IMG/VR virus record: IMGVR_UViG_3300045999_002451
Span: 1-24,071 of that record
Reading direction: 5' to 3' (one strand)
Length of the DNA stretch: 24,071 nt
DNA from: a virus
Of the stretch, positions 10,784 to 20,604 are shown one piece after another; within the stretch, counting starts at the first letter, position 1; each line of letters opens with the position of its first letter. The notes under the pieces were generated by a model. The model worked only from the letters and a program-made list of their open reading frames with translations. It was not told the origin of the DNA and made no database searches. Made by a program: the position numbers and the translations under genes.

Positions 10784-12613
10784 GTGGCTCTATCTTTAGA
10801 TGATATTAAAGATAACTATGACCGCTACCGCCAGCAATTCGCCGAGCGAGACAGCCGCATGGAAGCAGTGCTGCTTGTCCGCAAGGGTCGCATGCGTGAT
10901 GTTTACCCAGACCTTTTCCCCGATGGTCCTTTTGAAAATCCTATCGTGGCAAATATGGTTGACATCGCAGCACGCGACTTGTCAGAAGTAATTGCTCCGC
11001 TACCAGCATTTAACTGCAACTCACCTACTATGGTGTCAGAGGCTGCTCGTAAGAAGGCAGACAAGCGTGAAGAAATTGTTAACTCTTATGTTGACTTCTC
11101 TGACTTGCAGACACAAATGTTTACAGCAGCAGACCGCTATGTATCTTATGGCTTTGTTCCTGCACAGGTAGAGTTCGACATGGAAGCGCAGATGCCTCGC
11201 ATCCGTTTCTTAGAAGCAGTTGGTTCTTACCCAATCATTGACCGCTTTGGAAATGTTAACGCTCTCTACCAGCGCACAATGAAGCCAGTATCTGAACTTA
11301 TGGCTTTGTACCCAGAGTACGCACACATCTTGTACGACAAGGATGAGCACAACTCAATGACATCTTTGTTGGAAGTTGTGCGTTATCACGACAAAGACCA
11401 AGATGTTTTATTTGTACCAACACGCAATAACCTTGTTATTGACCGTGCTAAAAACCCTATTGGCGAATGTATGGTCCGCGTTGTTATGCGCCCATCACTT
11501 GACTCACAGGCTCGTGGTCAATTTGATGATGTATTGCCAATCCAAGTAGCAAAGGCACGCTATGCACTTCTCTCACTTGAAGCAGCAACTAAAGCAGTTC
11601 AAGCACCCATGGTCGCACCAAGAGATGTCAGTGATATTGCTCTTGGACCAGATGCTATTATTCGTACAGAACGACCTCAAGATGTCCGAAGAATTCCACT
11701 GGAGATACCAGCAGGTGCTTTTGCACAGCAGCAGGTTCTTGAAGGAGAGTTGCGTTTAGGCTCTCGTTATCCTGAATCTCGTACAGGTAACATTGATGCT
11801 TCAATCGTTACAGGTCGTGGTGTTCAAGCCCTTATGGGTGGATTCGATACACAAATTAAAACAGCACACGCAATGTTTGCTCGTGCATTTGTCGAATTGA
11901 TGAGCCTTGCTCTCAAGGTTGACGAAATGGTATTTGCCGATGTTGAGAAGAACCTACGCGGTACACGCAATGGAACTCCATACAACATCAAGTACAAGCC
12001 AAAGAAGGACATTGATGGTGATTACACTGTAGATGTTCAATATGGTTTGATGGCAGGACTTGACCCTAACCGCGCTTTGGTATTCGGTCTACAGGCTCGC
12101 GGAGATAAGTTGATTTCACGCGACTTCCTACGCCGTCAGATGCCTTTCTCTTTCAATGCAACACAAGAAGAAGAAAAGGTTGACACCGAAGAACTACGCG
12201 ATGCAATGAAGCAAGCGATTGCTTCTTATGCTCAGGCTATCCCTGCGCTTGCTTCTCAAGGTCAAGACCCATCTGACATTCTTTACAAACTTTCATCCGT
12301 TATCAATGCACGCCAGAAGGGAACCTCTATTGAGGTTGCGGTTTCTGATGCGTTTAAACCACAGAATCCCCCACCTGGTGCGATGACCCCTGAGGGTATC
12401 GTAAGTCCTGACATGATTGGGCAGCCAGGCGCGGTCCCACCAGGTGAGGGCGAACTTCCACTAGGCATGTCTGCAACTGGTCGTATGCAAGGTGTAGCAC
12501 CAGGACAGATTGCTCCAGGCGGTCGTCCAGATGTTCAATCTCTTTTAGCAGGATTAACAGCGAGAGGCGAACCTAATCTACAGGCTTCTCTCCAAAGACG
12601 AGTACCAGTATAA
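10784..12613 (+). CDS. portal protein
   Basis: This 609-aa protein directly follows the terminase and has the size and composition of an actinophage portal. The portal is the dodecameric ring at the unique vertex through which DNA enters and leaves and to which the tail attaches. The N-terminus (MALSLDDIKDNYDRYRQQFAERD) and the strand-rich middle are typical; residues about 520-570 are rich in Pro, Gly and Met (a flexible tail). No catalytic motif is expected. Translation starts at GTG 10784: AGGAGG ends six bases before it, and the overlapping ATG at 10782 meets a stop within six codons. It contains one of the only two GTTTAAAC copies in the structural half. Confidence 0.85.
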   Translation: MALSLDDIKDNYDRYRQQFAERDSRMEAVLLVRKGRMRDVYPDLFPDGPFENPIVANMVDIAARDLSEVIAPLPAFNCNSPTMVSEAARKKADKREEIVNSYVDFSDLQTQMFTAADRYVSYGFVPAQVEFDMEAQMPRIRFLEAVGSYPIIDRFGNVNALYQRTMKPVSELMALYPEYAHILYDKDEHNSMTSLLEVVRYHDKDQDVLFVPTRNNLVIDRAKNPIGECMVRVVMRPSLDSQARGQFDDVLPIQVAKARYALLSLEAATKAVQAPMVAPRDVSDIALGPDAIIRTERPQDVRRIPLEIPAGAFAQQQVLEGELRLGSRYPESRTGNIDASIVTGRGVQALMGGFDTQIKTAHAMFARAFVELMSLALKVDEMVFADVEKNLRGTRNGTPYNIKYKPKKDIDGDYTVDVQYGLMAGLDPNRALVFGLQARGDKLISRDFLRRQMPFSFNATQEEEKVDTEELRDAMKQAIASYAQAIPALASQGQDPSDILYKLSSVINARQKGTSIEVAVSDAFKPQNPPPGAMTPEGIVSPDMIGQPGAVPPGEGELPLGMSATGRMQGVAPGQIAPGGRPDVQSLLAGLTARGEPNLQASLQRRVPV

Positions 12614-12625
12614 AGGGGGTGAAAA

Positions 12626-12799
12626 ATGAAGAAAGCGACAGCAAAGAAAGCAACAGGAAAGAAGCCAGCGAACCAAGGTTCAGCAGGTAAGCCTAACTAC
12701 CAGAAGCCTATGAAGTCATCTGTTAAGAAGATGTCTAATAAGTCAGGTATGTTGTACACAACAAAGCAACCAAGCGGCACACGCGGGTCAGGTAAGTAA
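12626..12799 (+). CDS. small lysine-rich protein (57 aa)
   Basis: This short gene follows the portal with a GGGGGTGA ribosome-binding site before ATG 12626. The product is very basic (MKKATAKKATGKKPANQGS, then KPMKSSVKKMSNKSGM), low in hydrophobic residues and probably disordered. It resembles small basic proteins that bind DNA or acidic partners in virions. Whether it is packaged with the DNA or serves assembly is unknown. A weak GAGCA/TGCTC hairpin lies in the gap after it. Confidence 0.68.
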   Translation: MKKATAKKATGKKPANQGSAGKPNYQKPMKSSVKKMSNKSGMLYTTKQPSGTRGSGK

Positions 12800-12870
12800 T
12801 TCTTAATCCTGAGCATGATTTAAAACTGCTCAACTAATTTTAAAAGACTGAACTTAATTGTGAGGGAACT

Positions 12871-13302
12871 ATGGCACTGCCAAAAGATAAGAACTTTGAG
12901 GTATCCGCAACAGGCGGAGCGGGAACTAATGGTCAACCAGCACGCTATGCAGCAGGCATAGACGGCGCACAGGACTTCTATGACCTACAGACTGCAGCAC
13001 AAATGAGTGGCTCAAACCCAGCGTTCTCTGCAGTTCCTTCCCCATCAGGTCAACGCCCATTCCGAGGCGACAGCGCAGCACCACTCGTTCGACTAGATGC
13101 TCCAACTCAGCGCCCTGAGGAAGATGTCCGCACTGGTGCAACCATTGCTCCAAACACAATGTATGCAACAGATGGAATGGCAAACTCGGAAGATGCAGAC
13201 CGCATGCGTGCAGCACTTCCATATCTTTCAACACTTGCAGAGTTGCCACAGACATCAAATAATTTCCGTAACTATGTACGATACTTAAAGAGTGTACTTT
13301 GA
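12871..13302 (+). CDS. hypothetical head-region protein (143 aa)
   Basis: The 143-aa product is poorly ordered in its first two thirds, rich in Ala, Gly, Pro and Ser (MALPKDKNFEVSATGGAGTN). It ends in a helical segment (DRMRAALPYLSTLAELPQTS, then FRNYVRYLKSVL). No family is recognised. Its place between portal and the giant virion protein, with a GAGGG site before the ATG and a stop that overlaps the next start (TTGA), indicates a structural or assembly role. Confidence 0.7.
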   Translation: MALPKDKNFEVSATGGAGTNGQPARYAAGIDGAQDFYDLQTAAQMSGSNPAFSAVPSPSGQRPFRGDSAAPLVRLDAPTQRPEEDVRTGATIAPNTMYATDGMANSEDADRMRAALPYLSTLAELPQTSNNFRNYVRYLKSVL

Positions 13303-16300
13303 GTTTCTCCGAGACACTTGGCAGTTTTGCCAAAAAACTTCAAGGTAACGGATTTGCCAACGATATAGGCTTACCGACTTTATTATACGACCTTGCTTCT
13401 GTGTCATCTAATGACAAAAGTTGGGTAGGCGATGCTTTTAATTTTGCTGGCAATGCGTTTAGAACATCAGTATCAACAGTATCTTTTCCAATTCGCAAAA
13501 CAGCAGGCTTTGTAATTCAAAAAGGTTTACTTCCAGCAGCACAAATATCTTACGAAACTGGTGGTCGTTACCTTCGTGAGCCATTATCAGCAGGATTAAC
13601 AACACTTGCAACTGGTGATGCAAAGAAGTCATGGGAAAATCGTGATGAGATTTCTCCAGGTCAAGCACTTGCTTATTTACAATCAAAGTTTCCTATAAGT
13701 GGAAATATGGTCATGGGGTTTGATGAAGATTTTGACATCTTTGACCCTAATGACCGACAAGATTTTTATACAGACTTTACATTAAATAAACTTACTGGTG
13801 CTTACGATACATTTTTCTCAACAGTAACTGACCCACTAGGCAAGATTGGTAAAGCAGCAGGTCTTGCAAAGAAGGCTTTTGTTACTCGTCCACTTGGCGC
13901 TGTTGATGCTAACGCACAATCTTTGGCTCGTGATTTCTTTATGCCAAAGAGTATTCGCAAGACAACAATTATTTCTCCTAAGACTCTTGCAGATAATATT
14001 AACGCAGGGCGTGAAGAAGGCGGAGAACTTTACAATACGCTTTCATGGATGGCTAAAAGCGACCAAGTTGCAATCCGCAGTCACCCAGTAATTGAAGCAT
14101 CTAACGATGCAGATACATTGTCATACCTTCTTGGTGAGGCAAAGACTGTAGATGATGTTGCAGATGTTCTTATGGCTACAGCACTTAAAGACAAAGGTGC
14201 AATGAAAAACCTTGTTGATAAGCGTTTAGATTTTAAGTTTGTTATGGATAAAATTAGAGACACATCCACAACAGAAATAAACATGTTGAACAATGTTCCT
14301 ACTAACGGCATTGTTGACGACATCAATAAGTTAGATGCTGCAGATGCTTTTCTTAAAGTACTTGATGAAAATGAAGTTTATTATCAGTACCTAACGACAC
14401 TTAACGCAAAAGGTGCAGATTTAACTAAGCGTACATTTGGTGCTTCACCATTTGAGAAGATGGCTATTAACCGCGCTGAACGCCGTGCTGGTCGTGTTCG
14501 TGGTAAAGCAGATGATGTAGATACTCCAACAAACTTCCCTACAGTAGGTTACTTTCAACCAACAAAGTACCACCCGCTTGTTGCGGTTGTTAACTTTGGT
14601 CTAACAAAGGTAGGCGATGCTTTCCAAGAAAAGCCAGCAGGATATATTAACCTTAACGATTCTGATTCGTATAACGAAATTGCGGCATTTGGCGGGCTTC
14701 TTCGCCGCATTGTTGGAGAAGAATCAAACCCAATTATCGAAAGACATTTAAACGACTACATCCAATCAGGTGGTACTCCTGAACTTCGTGCTCGTGTAGT
14801 TGAGTCATTTGAAGATTTAGCAATCACTTCTATTAACCGCAAACTCGGTATCTCTGATGAAGCAGGTGCACAGATTTGGGGCGCATACAAGTCTCGCCGT
14901 GAGACTGCACGCTCTATGATTCGTGACCGCAAGTTCTTGATGACTGATGACGATGTTATTCTTAAGGTTCCTTACCTAGAGCGCCAAGGTGCCAACGCAT
15001 TACCAATGGTTGACCTTGAAAACTACGAGCGCGTTCTTACAAAGAACAAGGGCTTGTTGACTGCTCTTGAAGGTGGCTTCAATGTAGTAGACCCAGATTC
15101 ATGGCGCTACACCACGGGTATCTTAAATGATATGTGGAAGGCTTCTGTTCTTCTTCGCCTTGGTTACACAGTAAGAAATGTGTCAGAAGGTGCAATGTCT
15201 ATCATGGCTAAGGGCTACGGCTTGATGGCTTTGGGTGACTTAAACCGTGAAGGTTTTGATGCATGGTACACAAACCGCATCCGCGACATTGAGCGCATTA
15301 CAGACCGCCGCATGGTAGCGCAAGGATTGCGTGAAAACTCTGTAGAGATGCGCCGTGCGTTTGCTGAGAAGCAGTATGAATTTATGGCTGCTGACCGCAT
15401 GTACAACCAACTACTTGCGTATCTTCCAGCAGCAGAGCGTGCTTACCTCAATGGTAAGTTAGACGAGGGACAACTCAGAGAAATTATTGATGTGTTCCAG
15501 TATTCAACTGGTGAGTACCTATACCACGGAACACCTACTCCTATAAATGGGTTTGATAATACTCGTCCATTAGCAATGAGTTTGTCTCAGGATATTGCAA
15601 ATCGTTATGCCGATGCTGCTATGCCACAGATTTCAGCCTCTGAAATTTACAAGCGCAAAACTGGTCGCGCATACACAATGCCAAAGAACCTTCGCACTCG
15701 TGAAGGTGAACTTGTCAAAGAAGGTAAAGCAAAGAAGCCGTCACTTTCTATGCAAACTATCGCAGCAGACATGCGCGAAGGTTTTATCAATAGCACTGAC
15801 AATGGTAATCAGGTAGAACTTCTTAACCCTCAAAGTGGTGAATGGCGTGCTATCAACCCATATAATGTTTCACAGAAGATGCTTGTTGAAGGCACATTCC
15901 GTATCCGTAAGCCTGGTAATCAGGGAGCAACCCTTGGCAACAAGGTGTACGGACTTCCTGTTGATGTGCGTTTGTTTAATGGCAATCGTACTCAACTAGG
16001 ACTCAAGGATTATCCAGAACTGCAAAAGATTCTTGGTGTTGGCGAAACTGCTGGCTGGAAAACTCGTGCAGCATGGGAAGGCAAAGAGGATGCAATCCTC
16101 GGCTGGATGCGTGCTAATGGTGTTGGCAAGTTAATCTTGCCTGACACCAAGGCTAACGGTGGCGCAACAGCACTTGTTGACCCTGACATGGTTGAAGCCT
16201 TTGGACAGCAACCATCTGTTCGACTTGCTGAGCAGCGCTTAGATGCAATTAAGAAGCAGCAACAGTTGCTATCAGAAGAATCTCGTGTTGCTAAACTTAT

Positions 16301-19300
16301 TGAAGATACCATTGCAAATGGTGGAGCGACAGTTTCATTTACTGGAGATGTACCTGCATCAGGATTCTCTGTTGCCGTCCGTGGCGCTACACATACATTC
16401 TCAGTTGAAGATGCGCGTAACAACCCTAAGGCATGGATTGATTCTGTGGCTGAACACTTTGAGAAGAACCTTGAGAAGTTTGGACAAGCAGACCATTTTG
16501 GTACTTGGGTAGAAGATATTGATGGCGTGCCACATATCTGGGCTGAACCTACAAATGTTATTGTAGACAAAGCAAAGGCTGCTAGACTAGGACTTGAAAG
16601 AAACCAAAAGAGTGTTGCCGACCTTGCCGCAATTAAAAGAGGCGACTGGGATAATGCTACTATTAACACACAAGGTACAGGAGATGTAGATGCCACAGCA
16701 GAGTTTGCATTGGGTCAAGGCACCAAAGCCAGTGCAGGAAATGTCCCAGGAGGAGCGCAAGGCGTTCGCAGAGTTATTGGCACAGAGGGCTTTGGAAAAC
16801 GCATTAGCGAACTTGAAGCCATCCTCAGCACAGGAAAGTATCCAACAGACGGGCTTGTAAATCTTGTTCGTGAGTTTGCTGATGGGCAGGCTGCAGCAAA
16901 GCGTGACATGAATGGTCTATTAACTAGACTAGATGCACGCCTTGTAGAAGAAGCACGGATAGCAGCACCTCGTGCTATTCAGGGTACAGGTCGCCGTTTT
17001 GAAACTCTTTATGATGGAACAGTTATTGAGATTGATGATGCTTTCCGTGGTGAAGGTGGAGCAATTCTTTTATCTCAAACAGATAACGCACAGTCTTATC
17101 GTAATTTTGTAGACCACCCAGCACAATTATTTAGTGCTGAGCACACAAACTTTACCGAGGCTCGTCTTACACCTAAGATGCCTGAGTACTACACAGGTTA
17201 TGCAAACCAACTTAATACTTTCTTCCGCTCACCTGATGGTCGCATTGACCCAGTAATTGAAATGTTCCTTAATGGAATGAAGCCAGAGCAGGCTGTTGCT
17301 TGGTTGCGTAAACCAGAAAATGCTACTTATGCTCGTAGGTTTAACATTGATGTTCCTGGTATCAAGGTAATGTCAGAGCGTTTAAATGTATCTATGGATG
17401 CAGAAGATTTTGTTGGTGACTTATACAGCGCCTATAACCGCTACCTTCCAGATGGTGAAGTGCAAGAAGCCTTCCGTAATGGCGAAGCAACCGAGCAATG
17501 GTTGCGTACTCACTTTACTGATAACCCAGATATGCCAGACATTATTGGTCGTATCGTGCCTACAAGCCCAGAAGCGGCTAACTGGCGTGAGGGTATGAGT
17601 AAGGTTGTAGAGCGTGCGTTCCACTTCCTTGGCTCATTGCCTGAAACAACAGTGGCTCGTCACCCATTAGCCCGTCAGATTTACCGCGCTGAATACAAGA
17701 ACCGTTTAGATATTGCTCTTGCTACAAAGCGTTTAAACGAAGGCGATGCTGCTGAACTTACTGTAGATGAGATTAACAATCTACGCGGACAGGTCATTGA
17801 GGCTACACGCAAAGAAGTTAATAGCACACTCTTTACCATTATTCGCAAGTCATACGCAGGCGAAAAAATGCGTTTCATTATGCCGTTCTTTAACGCATGG
17901 GAAAACACTATCCGCCGTTGGTATGGACTTACTAAGGAAAATCCAGCAGTTGTCGCCCGTGCAGGACAGGTTATTTCTTCTCTGCGTAACCAGCCAAATG
18001 TGGTTGACCAAGATGGTAACCCAACTACTGAGTTTAGTTATGACAACAAGATTGTTCTACCTATGCCAGAAGGTGCGATTAAAACAATCAGCCTTATTCC
18101 AGGGTGGGGCAAGGGAATGGCAGAGGCAATGCGTTCATCTGGAACACAGATGTCTATTCCAATTCGAAGCCTTGACCTCTTGTTCCAAGGTGAAGCACTT
18201 GCGGGATTTGGTCCTATCGTAACTATTCCAGTTAATGAATTAGTTTTGATGAAGCCAGACCTAGAAGATATAGTCACATCAAGCGTGTTACCAGTTCTTC
18301 CATTTGGTCCACAAGGCTCAAGCAAAGATGTTATTCAAAGAATGGTAAGCCAACTGTTTCCACCTGCAGCACAGAAACTTATTTCTTTGCAGGGTCAAGA
18401 TGAAGCATGGAGCCGTACATTCAACACTGTTTACCGCTATGAGTTAATTCGCTTTAACCTTGGCGAGCGCAATACACTACCTGAACTAGGTGAGATTAAA
18501 GAATTAGCAGATAACCTGTACAGAGTTAGGATTCTTTCTAACTTGGTAATGCCATTTGCTGCACAGTATGACTCAACTTTGAGTTTCTATACTCAACAGT
18601 TCCGCCGTTTGCAACAAGTTTATGGTGCAGATGCAGAGGCTTTATTCCTTGAGATGTACCCTGAAATGGGTCCTGCTTTAGTTAGCGCCTCATATAACCC
18701 AACTGGTGCTGTTGCATCACAGGCTGCATTTAAGAACATCCAGAAGTACGGTGGCTTGATTGGCAAGATTGGTCAGACTACACCTGAAATGATTGGCTTC
18801 TTAGTCAATGACCCTGATGGCAAGTATGACTTCTCAGAAGCAGTTTATGCATGGCAGTATGGCAATGCCCCTGTTCCTGGTTCTACAGAGAACTATCGTA
18901 CTCGCCGTAACCCAGCAGACTTGAAGAAGGATGCTAATGTGAAGATGGGTTGGATTGAGTTCCGCAAGAACATGAACCTTCTTAACTCACAACTGTTTGC
19001 ACAAGGCTACGAATCTTATAGTGAATCAGGTGCTGAGGAGTTGCAGGCTATTAAGCAGATGATGGTTGCTGACCTGACTAGTCGTAATAAAGATTGGGCT
19101 GTGGATTACTTTAGTGTAGACCGAGGTAAGTGGGTCTATCGTATGGACTCAATGCGTACAATGTTAAGCGACCCTACATGGATGAAAGAAAATGGTCAGC
19201 GCCAAGTAGTTCAGGCTATGGCTGTTTATCTAAATGTACGCACACAAATTGCACGAGAGTTGGAAAGCCGTAAAGCATACGGAATGGCATCAACACTTGC

Positions 19301-19427
19301 GGCAAAAGATAATGCAGACCTTGATGGTTTGTGGAATAAGACAATCGCTCAACTACTTCAAGGCTCTGGTGAGTTTGAAGATTTCTATAACCGTTTCTTG
19401 CAAAATGACCCTGTGACTTTGGGATAG
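13299..19427 (+). CDS. giant polyvalent virion protein (2042 aa) with ADP-ribosyltransferase-like domain
   Basis: This is one uninterrupted 2042-aa frame starting at TTG 13299, which overlaps the previous stop. Residues about 740-790 carry YLYHGTPTPINGFDN and then a SLSQDIANRYA segment. That is the order (His743 and Tyr770 pockets) of ADP-ribosyltransferases of the H-Y-E type. Residues about 1060-1110 read WVEDIDGVPHIWAEP...RLGLERNQKSV, an accessory module I associate with polyvalent phage proteins. RFIMPFFNAWENTIRRWYG (1525-1543) resembles another such module. Placement between portal and capsid suggests a protein packaged in the head and injected with the DNA. ART activity is inferred from motifs; the third acidic residue is not located with confidence. 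Confidence 0.72.
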   Translation: MSFSETLGSFAKKLQGNGFANDIGLPTLLYDLASVSSNDKSWVGDAFNFAGNAFRTSVSTVSFPIRKTAGFVIQKGLLPAAQISYETGGRYLREPLSAGLTTLATGDAKKSWENRDEISPGQALAYLQSKFPISGNMVMGFDEDFDIFDPNDRQDFYTDFTLNKLTGAYDTFFSTVTDPLGKIGKAAGLAKKAFVTRPLGAVDANAQSLARDFFMPKSIRKTTIISPKTLADNINAGREEGGELYNTLSWMAKSDQVAIRSHPVIEASNDADTLSYLLGEAKTVDDVADVLMATALKDKGAMKNLVDKRLDFKFVMDKIRDTSTTEINMLNNVPTNGIVDDINKLDAADAFLKVLDENEVYYQYLTTLNAKGADLTKRTFGASPFEKMAINRAERRAGRVRGKADDVDTPTNFPTVGYFQPTKYHPLVAVVNFGLTKVGDAFQEKPAGYINLNDSDSYNEIAAFGGLLRRIVGEESNPIIERHLNDYIQSGGTPELRARVVESFEDLAITSINRKLGISDEAGAQIWGAYKSRRETARSMIRDRKFLMTDDDVILKVPYLERQGANALPMVDLENYERVLTKNKGLLTALEGGFNVVDPDSWRYTTGILNDMWKASVLLRLGYTVRNVSEGAMSIMAKGYGLMALGDLNREGFDAWYTNRIRDIERITDRRMVAQGLRENSVEMRRAFAEKQYEFMAADRMYNQLLAYLPAAERAYLNGKLDEGQLREIIDVFQYSTGEYLYHGTPTPINGFDNTRPLAMSLSQDIANRYADAAMPQISASEIYKRKTGRAYTMPKNLRTREGELVKEGKAKKPSLSMQTIAADMREGFINSTDNGNQVELLNPQSGEWRAINPYNVSQKMLVEGTFRIRKPGNQGATLGNKVYGLPVDVRLFNGNRTQLGLKDYPELQKILGVGETAGWKTRAAWEGKEDAILGWMRANGVGKLILPDTKANGGATALVDPDMVEAFGQQPSVRLAEQRLDAIKKQQQLLSEESRVAKLIEDTIANGGATVSFTGDVPASGFSVAVRGATHTFSVEDARNNPKAWIDSVAEHFEKNLEKFGQADHFGTWVEDIDGVPHIWAEPTNVIVDKAKAARLGLERNQKSVADLAAIKRGDWDNATINTQGTGDVDATAEFALGQGTKASAGNVPGGAQGVRRVIGTEGFGKRISELEAILSTGKYPTDGLVNLVREFADGQAAAKRDMNGLLTRLDARLVEEARIAAPRAIQGTGRRFETLYDGTVIEIDDAFRGEGGAILLSQTDNAQSYRNFVDHPAQLFSAEHTNFTEARLTPKMPEYYTGYANQLNTFFRSPDGRIDPVIEMFLNGMKPEQAVAWLRKPENATYARRFNIDVPGIKVMSERLNVSMDAEDFVGDLYSAYNRYLPDGEVQEAFRNGEATEQWLRTHFTDNPDMPDIIGRIVPTSPEAANWREGMSKVVERAFHFLGSLPETTVARHPLARQIYRAEYKNRLDIALATKRLNEGDAAELTVDEINNLRGQVIEATRKEVNSTLFTIIRKSYAGEKMRFIMPFFNAWENTIRRWYGLTKENPAVVARAGQVISSLRNQPNVVDQDGNPTTEFSYDNKIVLPMPEGAIKTISLIPGWGKGMAEAMRSSGTQMSIPIRSLDLLFQGEALAGFGPIVTIPVNELVLMKPDLEDIVTSSVLPVLPFGPQGSSKDVIQRMVSQLFPPAAQKLISLQGQDEAWSRTFNTVYRYELIRFNLGERNTLPELGEIKELADNLYRVRILSNLVMPFAAQYDSTLSFYTQQFRRLQQVYGADAEALFLEMYPEMGPALVSASYNPTGAVASQAAFKNIQKYGGLIGKIGQTTPEMIGFLVNDPDGKYDFSEAVYAWQYGNAPVPGSTENYRTRRNPADLKKDANVKMGWIEFRKNMNLLNSQLFAQGYESYSESGAEELQAIKQMMVADLTSRNKDWAVDYFSVDRGKWVYRMDSMRTMLSDPTWMKENGQRQVVQAMAVYLNVRTQIARELESRKAYGMASTLAAKDNADLDGLWNKTIAQLLQGSGEFEDFYNRFLQNDPVTLG

Positions 19428-19431
19428 GACT

Positions 19432-20604
19432 ATGGACGAAAAAGTAATATATCAGATACTTAAAAAAGAAAATCCTAGTTTTTCAGAGAGCAGACTTCGT
19501 GCTACCGCAAAACAAATTGTTGATAACCCAGAGATACTTGAAAGCGGTATGCTTGGTGGTTTATTAACCAAGGCTGCTGCAACAAAAATAGGCAAAGGAC
19601 TCAAGGCTGTTGGTGGTCTTGCAGGAACTCTTGTTGCACGCCAACCAAGTGGAAAAGTTGCTAAAGGTAAAACAGCGCTTCGCGTTGGTGGAGTTGGCGC
19701 TGCTGGTTTAGGTGTTCAACAAGGATTCTTTGGTGGCGGAGACTCAACTGCACAGGAAGATGCAACTCCAGATGCAACGGCTCAGGTAAATATGATGCTG
19801 TCGTTAGCAACGGCTCAATCTCAAGGAGTTAATATTGAGGGCGTAGTGCAAAGTCCTGTTTTTCAGCAAATCATGAAAAATCCAAAATTTACTATTGGTT
19901 CACTTTTGAATAGTGGTACTGTTGATTTAGGTGAAGATAACGGTGTTTACACTGGAAAGTCTGTAAGTTCTGGTGGTCAATATGTAGGTTCACAATTTGT
20001 TCCTAATCCAAATAAAACATCTGTTCCATTAACAGAGTGGAAGAATCAGTTTCCTATTTCAGACCCAAAGGCTTTGGCTGCTTGGAAAGCAAAACTTGTA
20101 TCTGCTGGTGTAGTTAGTGCAAGTGCAGGATTACCTGAACTTAAGAAACAATGGGAAGCCTGGGGAGAATACTCACAGGAGATGAATCGTCAGGGTAAGA
20201 AATTGACTCCTGACCAACTACTTGACATCCAGCGCGGACTGTGGGGCGGTGGAGGTGGAGGCAAAGATTACTCTACTCAATACCAGGTCAACCTTCTTAA
20301 AGAAGAAAATGTTAAGGCTATGTACAAGGCTGCCAGAGAACAAGAGGCAGGTCTTGTTGTAGGCGATGAGCAGGCTGCTGCATTTGCAGAGCGCATTAAG
20401 GCTCGTCAAATGGCAACACCTACAAAGACTGAGTACAAGAAGATTAAGGGCAAGATGACACCTGTAACTACACCAGGTTTCGGTGAAGCAGAGACTGCTG
20501 CTGCCGCGTTAGAACTTGCTAAGAAAGACCCACTATACGCAGAATTCCAAACAGCAAATGTGTTTGGTTCAGCACTTGAGAAGGCATTGGGGGTTAGACC
20601 ATAA
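19432..20604 (+). CDS. putative internal virion protein with Gly-rich hydrophobic segment
   Basis: This 390-aa protein has no enzyme motif. Residues about 40-103 are Gly/Ala-rich and amphipathic to hydrophobic (SGMLGGLLTKAAATKIGKGL, then RVGGVGAAGLGVQQGFFGGG), which could insert into or cross a membrane. The remainder is helical and polar, with a five-Gly run near 277-281 (WGGGGGGKD). The ATG lies five bases after the giant gene and its stop shares bases with the next start (TAATG), so the three genes are coupled. A role in DNA ejection with the giant protein is plausible but inferred from position and composition. Confidence 0.55.
   Translation: MDEKVIYQILKKENPSFSESRLRATAKQIVDNPEILESGMLGGLLTKAAATKIGKGLKAVGGLAGTLVARQPSGKVAKGKTALRVGGVGAAGLGVQQGFFGGGDSTAQEDATPDATAQVNMMLSLATAQSQGVNIEGVVQSPVFQQIMKNPKFTIGSLLNSGTVDLGEDNGVYTGKSVSSGGQYVGSQFVPNPNKTSVPLTEWKNQFPISDPKALAAWKAKLVSAGVVSASAGLPELKKQWEAWGEYSQEMNRQGKKLTPDQLLDIQRGLWGGGGGGKDYSTQYQVNLLKEENVKAMYKAAREQEAGLVVGDEQAAAFAERIKARQMATPTKTEYKKIKGKMTPVTTPGFGEAETAAAALELAKKDPLYAEFQTANVFGSALEKALGVRP

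Noticed and set aside
12810-12832. GAGCA/TGCTC hairpin with nearby T-rich sequence as a terminator
   Set aside because: The stem is only five bases and the loop 11; too weak to call, and structural genes continue in the same direction.
12926-13333. Leftward 135-aa ORF opposite the 143-aa gene
   Set aside because: It is a Leu/His-rich shadow frame on the opposite strand of a coupled structural operon.
16010-16696. Leftward 228-aa ORF inside the giant virion gene
   Set aside because: It is antisense to a convincing frame, is rich in Ser/Ala/Cys as expected for a shadow, and has no start signal.
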